From contig CATVTM010000001.1 in assembly GCA_958346935.1 (NCBI GenBank), positions 1 to 64,000 of the forward strand: a stretch of 64,000 nt of DNA, in the 5' to 3' direction. Shown here piece by piece: positions 59,633-64,000 of the stretch (the stretch's first letter is position 1; every line of letters starts with the position of its first letter). Source of the stretch: an uncultured Collinsella sp. GTDB lineage: Bacteria > Actinomycetota > Coriobacteriia > Coriobacteriales > Coriobacteriaceae. Under the pieces are notes generated by a model. That model was not told where the DNA came from, searched no databases, and saw only the letters and a program-made list of their open reading frames with translations. Position numbers and translations under genes: made by a program.

Positions 59633-60316
59633 ATGTCCAGCAGCTACATCATGAACCTGCTCGCCAGCGCCGTCGCCGTCATCGTGGGCATCGTGATCCA
59701 CGAGAGCGCACACGCCGCCGCGGCCTGGGCGCTCGGCGACAAGACGGCCCGTTCGCGCGGCCGCGTGTCGCTCAACCCGCTTAACCATATCGACCCGTTT
59801 GGCACCGTCCTCCTGCCGCTGCTCATGCTCGCGGCCGGCGGCCCGGTGTTCGCCTTCGCCAAGCCCGTGCCCGTCTACCTTAACAACCTCAAGCACCCCA
59901 AGCGTGACGAGGTCCTGGTGAGCGCAGCCGGCCCCGCATCGAACATCGCGCTCGCGTGCCTCGCTGCCGCCATCATGCACGCGGCATATGGCAGCCTCTA
60001 TACCGGCATGTCCTTTGCCATGGCGTCACAGATCATGAACTTCGGCGCCACGTTTATCGTGGTCAACCTGTCACTCGCGTTCTTCAACCTCATCCCGATC
60101 CCGCCGCTCGATGGCTCGTCGATTATCGTGCCGTTCCTCAAAGGCAAGGCGCTCAACAACTACTACCACCTGCAGCAATACGCCATGCCCATCCTCATCA
60201 TTGTGCTGTATCTGCTGCCCATGTGGACCGGCATCGATGTGATCGGCCGCTATTTCGACGTTACCGTGTATCCGTTCGCTGAGCAGCTGCTTAACTTCGC
60301 AATCGCCGGCATCTAA
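59633..60316 (+). CDS. M50-family (site-2 protease-like) membrane metalloprotease
   Basis: A 227-residue integral membrane protein with the zinc motif HESAH near residue 23-27, conserved LNPLNHIDPFGTVLLPLL near 46-63, and NLIPIPPLDGS near 153-163, in which the Asp gives the third ligand. It is a short M50B-type protease without a PDZ domain, found widely in Actinobacteria and Firmicutes. Its target is unknown. AGGGGAG precedes the ATG. It is followed by scpA, an arrangement common to this part of many Gram-positive chromosomes. Confidence 0.9.
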   Translation: MSSSYIMNLLASAVAVIVGIVIHESAHAAAAWALGDKTARSRGRVSLNPLNHIDPFGTVLLPLLMLAAGGPVFAFAKPVPVYLNNLKHPKRDEVLVSAAGPASNIALACLAAAIMHAAYGSLYTGMSFAMASQIMNFGATFIVVNLSLAFFNLIPIPPLDGSSIIVPFLKGKALNNYYHLQQYAMPILIIVLYLLPMWTGIDVIGRYFDVTVYPFAEQLLNFAIAGI

Positions 60317-60400
60317 GGTAAACTTACAGGTCGACCGTGCAATACGGTCGTAACATGCACCCAAACCGCGCCGCGAAGGCGCCGTCAAAGGAGGTCGAAG

Positions 60401-61213
60401 ATGTCGTATCGCGTGTCGACGCAGGTCTACAGCGGACCGTTCGACCTGCTGCTGCAGCTGGTAACCCGCCAAAAAGTAGATATCGGCGCCATCTCGATCA
60501 GCGAGGTGGCCGAGCAGTACCTTGCCGAGGCCGAGCGCATCGAGGCACTGGACCTGGACGTGGCGAGCGACTTTTTGCTGGTCGCGGCAACCCTTTTGGA
60601 CATCAAGGCCGCCTCTCTGGTGCCGCAGGAGGCCCCGCGCAAAGTCGATGACGACGATGACGAGTTCGACGAAGACCTCGAGGAGCTCAGCACGCTCGAC
60701 GGCGACGCCCTGCTCGAGGTCCTGATCCAGCGCCTGATTGCCTACAAGCAGTTTAAGGGCGCGGCGGCGGCCCTTGGCGCGCGCATGCAGGCCGAGAGCC
60801 GCATGCACCCACGCGTTGCCGGACCCGACCCTGAGTTTCTAGGCCTCATGCCCGACTACCTGGCCGGCATCACCCTGCGCGGCCTCGCCGTCATCTGCGC
60901 CGACCTGGACGGCAAGCGCCAGACCTTCCTGCTGGAGGCCGAGCACGTGGCACCGCATCGCGTGCCGCTCGACCTGACCGTGGCCTCGGTCGACCGCTTT
61001 ACCATGGCGCATCAAACCTGCACCTTCCGCGAGCTGCTGGACGGCGACGCCACCACCGAGCAGCTCGTCGTCACCTTCCTGGCTATGCTGGAGCTCGCCA
61101 AGCGTGGCTCGCTCACGCTGAGCCAGGACGAGATCTTTGGAACCATCCGCATCAACCGCGTCGAGGGCGCCGAGGCATACGTGCCCGGCGAGGGCCCCGA
61201 GCTCACCGAATAG
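60401..61213 (+). CDS. scpA: Segregation and condensation protein A (kleisin)
   Basis: Kleisin subunit of the Smc-ScpAB condensin that organises the nucleoid and helps chromosome segregation. The 270-residue protein starts with YRVSTQVYSGPFDLLLQLVTRQKVDIGAISISEVAEQYL, the conserved N-terminal Smc-neck binding part, has an acidic linker (DDDDDEFDEDLEEL) near residue 85-98, and a C-terminal winged helix. AAAGGAGG precedes ATG 60401. scpB starts 11 bases later. Confidence 0.93.
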   Translation: MSYRVSTQVYSGPFDLLLQLVTRQKVDIGAISISEVAEQYLAEAERIEALDLDVASDFLLVAATLLDIKAASLVPQEAPRKVDDDDDEFDEDLEELSTLDGDALLEVLIQRLIAYKQFKGAAAALGARMQAESRMHPRVAGPDPEFLGLMPDYLAGITLRGLAVICADLDGKRQTFLLEAEHVAPHRVPLDLTVASVDRFTMAHQTCTFRELLDGDATTEQLVVTFLAMLELAKRGSLTLSQDEIFGTIRINRVEGAEAYVPGEGPELTE

Positions 61214-61224
61214 GAGCGGCAACC

Positions 61225-61953
61225 ATGTCAAACCTTTCCACGCTGGAGGCAAACAGCCTCAAAGGCGCCTTGGAGGCGCTCCTGCTGGTGTCGAGCGATC
61301 CGGTGAGCGCGCCCGCGCTGGCTGGAGCGCTGGATATCGCCCCCGGCGAGTGCGCATCGCTGCTCGCTGAGCTCAAAGTTGAGTACGAGGAGGCCAACCG
61401 CGGCTTTCAGCTACGCGAGGTCGCCGGCGGCTGGCGCCTGTTTACGCACCCCGCCTATCACGACGTGGTCGAGGCCTACGTACTGAGCTGGGACACGCAA
61501 AAACTGTCGCAGGCGGCACTCGAGACCCTGGCAGTCATTGCCTATCACCAGCCGGTCACACGCGAGGTAGTCAAGGGCATCCGTGGCGTCAACTCCGACG
61601 GCGTCATCGCGTCTCTCGTCGACAAGGGCCTGGTGCGCGAGCTCGGCCGCGACCCCCAGCGCGGTCAGGCCATCATTTACGGCACGACCAACGCCTTTTT
61701 GGAGAAGTTCGGTCTGCGCTCCACCCGCGACCTGCCCGATCTGGAGCAGTTTGCCCCCGACGAGCAGTCGCGTCAATTTATCCGCGAGCGCCTAAGCGGC
61801 CGCAGCATTCAGTCCACGCTCGAAGAGCAGGCCGAGGACCTGGACGAAGAGCGCGAACTGCTCGATACCGATGTTGAGGATGTTGAGGCAGTCGAGGACT
61901 TGGAGACCCTAGTCGTCGACGAGACCTCGGAGGATTTGCATGACGAGGACTAA
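61225..61953 (+). CDS. scpB: Segregation and condensation protein B
   Basis: Winged-helix partner of ScpA in the condensin complex. The 242-residue protein has two winged helices: LKGALEALLLVSSDPVSAPALAGALD near residue 10-36 and LSQAALETLAVIAYHQPVTREVVKGIRGVNSDGVI near 93-128. An acidic C-terminal tail (about 205-242, DLDEERELLDTDVEDVEAVED) follows. AGGAG precedes ATG 61225. The stop overlaps an in-frame ATG of the rluB frame. Confidence 0.93.
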   Translation: MSNLSTLEANSLKGALEALLLVSSDPVSAPALAGALDIAPGECASLLAELKVEYEEANRGFQLREVAGGWRLFTHPAYHDVVEAYVLSWDTQKLSQAALETLAVIAYHQPVTREVVKGIRGVNSDGVIASLVDKGLVRELGRDPQRGQAIIYGTTNAFLEKFGLRSTRDLPDLEQFAPDEQSRQFIRERLSGRSIQSTLEEQAEDLDEERELLDTDVEDVEAVEDLETLVVDETSEDLHDED

Positions 61954-61975
61954 CGAAGTAGGGGAGACGCGCGCC

Positions 61976-62905
61976 ATGGGCAACGCAGCACCCGCATCCG
62001 ACGCCCAGCCCGTCTACCCGCACACCATGCGCCTGCAGCGCTTTTTGGCGCGCGCAGGCGTGGCGAGCCGACGTGGCTCGGAGGATCTGATGACCGCCGG
62101 CCGCGTGACCGTCAACGGCGAGGTCGCGACCGAGCTGGGTACCAAGGTAGACGTCGACCGCGACCATATCGAGGTCGACGGCATGCCCGTCAAGCTCAAC
62201 CAGGGCGCCGTGTACCTGATGCTCTACAAGCCAACCGGCTACCTCACCACCATGAGCGATCCGCAGGAGCGCCCTTGCGTGGCCGACCTGGTCCCGCGCG
62301 ACCGCTTTCCGGGACTTTTCCCGGTGGGCCGCCTGGACCGCGACACCACGGGGCTGTTGCTCTTCACGACCGACGGCGACCTGTCACAGGACCTGCTGCA
62401 CCCCAGCAAGCACGTCTATAAAACCTACCAGGCACTCGTAGACGGTCGCCTCACCGACCACGACCTGGAGCCGCTCCGCTGCGGCATCGAGCTCGACGAC
62501 GGCCTGTGCCAGCCGGCAATCTGCCGTATCATTAACGCCCGCGAGGCCGAGGCCGTGGCCCCGCAAGGCATCAAGCCCGGCACCACCGCCGTGGAGGTCA
62601 TCATCCGCGAGGGCCGCAAGAATCAAGTTAAGCGCATGTTGAGCAAGATTCACCATCCGGTAATCCGTCTGCATCGCTGCAACTTTGCCGGCCTTGAGCT
62701 CGAGGGCGTGGCCAAGGGCTCGTGGCGCGAGCTCACCAAGCGCGAGGTGCAGATCCTTAAATCGGGCGGCATCCCGCCCAAGCAGGCAAGCGCTAATCGC
62801 AACAGCGGCAAGCCCCAAGACTCGCCCGCCAGCCGCACGCGCCACCATGGCAGCCACGGCTCCGCGCCCAAGCGCAACACCTACCGCGAGCGCTACACTG
62901 GCTAG
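61976..62905 (+). CDS. rluB: 23S rRNA pseudouridine synthase RluB-type
   Basis: Isomerises uridine in 23S rRNA (RluB/RsuA family). The 309-residue protein has an S4 domain (MRLQRFLARAGVASRRGSEDLMTAGRVTVNG, about residues 18-48) and a catalytic domain with GRLDRDTTGLLLFTTDGD near 118-135, where the Asp of RLDRDTTG is catalytic. EGRKNQVKRML follows. A C-terminal Ser/Arg/Gly-rich tail of about 45 residues is extra and basic. ATG 61976 has AGGGGAG upstream; ATG 61940 overlaps scpB and gives a less typical start. Confidence 0.92.
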   Translation: MGNAAPASDAQPVYPHTMRLQRFLARAGVASRRGSEDLMTAGRVTVNGEVATELGTKVDVDRDHIEVDGMPVKLNQGAVYLMLYKPTGYLTTMSDPQERPCVADLVPRDRFPGLFPVGRLDRDTTGLLLFTTDGDLSQDLLHPSKHVYKTYQALVDGRLTDHDLEPLRCGIELDDGLCQPAICRIINAREAEAVAPQGIKPGTTAVEVIIREGRKNQVKRMLSKIHHPVIRLHRCNFAGLELEGVAKGSWRELTKREVQILKSGGIPPKQASANRNSGKPQDSPASRTRHHGSHGSAPKRNTYRERYTG

Positions 62906-62971
62906 GCAAACCGCCGCGCCCCAACGCCCGCGCATCATACCAGCACGTCAACCACCGAAAGGAAGCATTGC

Positions 62972-63658
62972 ATGATCGTCGCCATCGACGGCCCCGCCGG
63001 TTCCGGCAAGTCCACCATCGCCAAGGAGATCGCCCGTCAGCTTGGCTTTAACAAGCTCGACACGGGTGCCATGTATCGCGCCGTCACCTTCGCTGCGCTC
63101 GACCGCGGCATCGATCTAGATGACGAGGCGGCAATCGACGCCCTCGCCAAGCAGATCGAGATCCGCTTTACCAACGGCACCGGCGAGGACACGCGCCTGA
63201 CCATCGACGGCCAGGACGCATCGGCCGCCATCCGGACCCCGCAGGTCGACGCCAACGTGTCCAAGGTCTCGGCCTACCCGGGCGTGCGCGCCGCCATGCT
63301 CATCCACCAGCGCCGCGCAGCCGAGGACCGCGATATCGTGGCCGAGGGTCGCGACATCGGAACCGTCGTGTTCCCTAACGCGCAGGTCAAGGTCTTCCTG
63401 ACCGCCGACCCGCGCGAGCGCGCCCGCCGCCGCGTGCTGCAGCGTCACCAAAACGACGCCCAGCCGCTCACATCCGCGCTGCTCGAGGCCGAGGTCGACG
63501 AGACCCTCGACGCCCTTAAGCAGCGCGACAAGCTCGACAGCAGCCGCGAGGTCGCCCCACTCGTGCCCGCCGAGGATGCCGTGCACGTCGACTCCACCGC
63601 CCACACCATCGACGAGGTCGTCTCGATAATCGAGGACCTCATCAACCAAAGGAGGTAG
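62972..63658 (+). CDS. cmk: Cytidylate kinase
   Basis: Phosphorylates CMP/dCMP. The 228-residue protein starts MIVAIDGPAGSGKSTIAKEIARQL with the P-loop, KLDTGAMYRAVT near residue 30-41, and ends with the family-typical AEGRDIGTVVFPNAQVKVFLTADPRERARRR near 127-157. GAAAGGAAG precedes the ATG. It is followed by an acyltransferase 3 bases after the stop, the usual cmk-plsC arrangement. Confidence 0.96.
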   Translation: MIVAIDGPAGSGKSTIAKEIARQLGFNKLDTGAMYRAVTFAALDRGIDLDDEAAIDALAKQIEIRFTNGTGEDTRLTIDGQDASAAIRTPQVDANVSKVSAYPGVRAAMLIHQRRAAEDRDIVAEGRDIGTVVFPNAQVKVFLTADPRERARRRVLQRHQNDAQPLTSALLEAEVDETLDALKQRDKLDSSREVAPLVPAEDAVHVDSTAHTIDEVVSIIEDLINQRR

Positions 63659-63661
63659 CCC

Positions 63662-64000
63662 ATGCGCCTGTTTAAGCAGACGCCCGAGGATTATTACAAC
63701 GCTCCTTATGCAGAGTTCCCCGCGCTCATCCGCGGCACCGTCGTCGTAGTCATGGCTATTCTATGGGTCTTCTCCAAGCTCATGTGGCGTTGGAAGGTCG
63801 AGGATGCCGATCTGCTGTTTGAGCGCCAGGACGGCCGCGGCAGCGTGGTCATCTGCAACCACACCTCGATGGCCGAGCTCTTGGCCGTGGAGACGGCGCT
63901 GTTCTTTGGGGGCCGCCGCATTCGTCCCATCTTTAAGTCCGAGTTCGCCAAGAGCAAGATTGTGCGCTGGGCCTTTAGCCGCGTTGGCGGCATCCCCGTG
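63662..64000 (+). CDS. PlsC-type acyltransferase (partial, runs off the window)
   Basis: The first 113 residues of a lysophosphatidic acid acyltransferase-like protein that makes phosphatidic acid at the membrane. After a hydrophobic segment (about 22-42) it has VVICNHTSMAELLAVE, where the expected NHx4D motif has Glu for Asp (NHTSMAE), and the second conserved patch IRPIFKSEFAKSKIVRWAFSRVGGIPV. The start ATG 63662 lies 3 bases after cmk with GGAGG upstream. The gene continues beyond base 64000. Confidence 0.88.
   Translation, partial: MRLFKQTPEDYYNAPYAEFPALIRGTVVVVMAILWVFSKLMWRWKVEDADLLFERQDGRGSVVICNHTSMAELLAVETALFFGGRRIRPIFKSEFAKSKIVRWAFSRVGGIPV

Overview
The window looks like a chromosomal segment of a high-GC Coriobacteriia bacterium, most like Collinsella. 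This rests on the gene content (a complete glgB-glgP-glgC-glgD-glgA set, LoaP-led exopolysaccharide genes, scpA-scpB-rluB-cmk-plsC order), the GC-rich codon use, tRNA genes of which some lack an encoded CCA, and the style of the mobile-element remnants. No database search was possible, so the genus is an inference.

Layout. 1-7.7 kb is housekeeping on the plus strand: gltX, priA, def, fmt, rsmB, then a small FmdB-type zinc-ribbon gene on the minus strand. 7.8-20.8 kb is a minus-strand glucan locus. It holds a GH13-GH77 fusion enzyme and glgB, glgP, glgC, glgD and glgA in transcription order. GlgA and GlgB both carry long Lys/Ala/Thr/Pro-rich, histone-H1-like tails. A shared 12-base operator-like motif lies upstream of both ends of the locus. 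21.1-22.6 kb holds a HAD phosphatase, thiamine pyrophosphokinase and a tRNA-Ala gene. 23.4-37.3 kb is an exopolysaccharide/capsule operon: a LoaP/NusG-like antiterminator behind a structured leader, an initiating phosphoglycosyl transferase, four GT4 glycosyltransferases, an EpsG-like polymerase, a TupA-like ATP-grasp protein, a CapA-like protein, a Wzx flippase, an acyltransferase, and two sugar-nucleotide enzymes that would supply UDP-glucuronate and UDP-galacturonate.

37.7-55.0 kb is a defence and mobile-element island, with lower GC and many decayed genes. It contains a KAP NTPase, a two-gene cassette matching type II Thoeris (TM-macro ThsA plus TIR ThsB), a HEPN protein, two uncharacterised coupled genes, an integrase stub, a broken hsdS next to a perfect 26-bp inverted repeat that looks like an hsdS inversion site, a possible PD-(D/E)XK protein, an AIPR protein, a 745-residue membrane/alpha-repeat protein of unknown function, transposase fragments, the tail of an LPXTG surface protein, an OLD-like ATPase with a Toprim-like partner, and a Schlafen-type AlbA ATP-binding regulator with a 22-bp-arm palindromic operator.

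55.2-57.3 kb holds a DUF3825 gene and four tRNA genes, including a 193-bp duplication that carries a tRNA-Ala with its promoter and terminator. 57.3-64.0 kb returns to core genes: an ABC-F ATPase, a small membrane protein, an M50 protease, scpA, scpB, rluB, cmk and a truncated plsC-like gene at the window edge.
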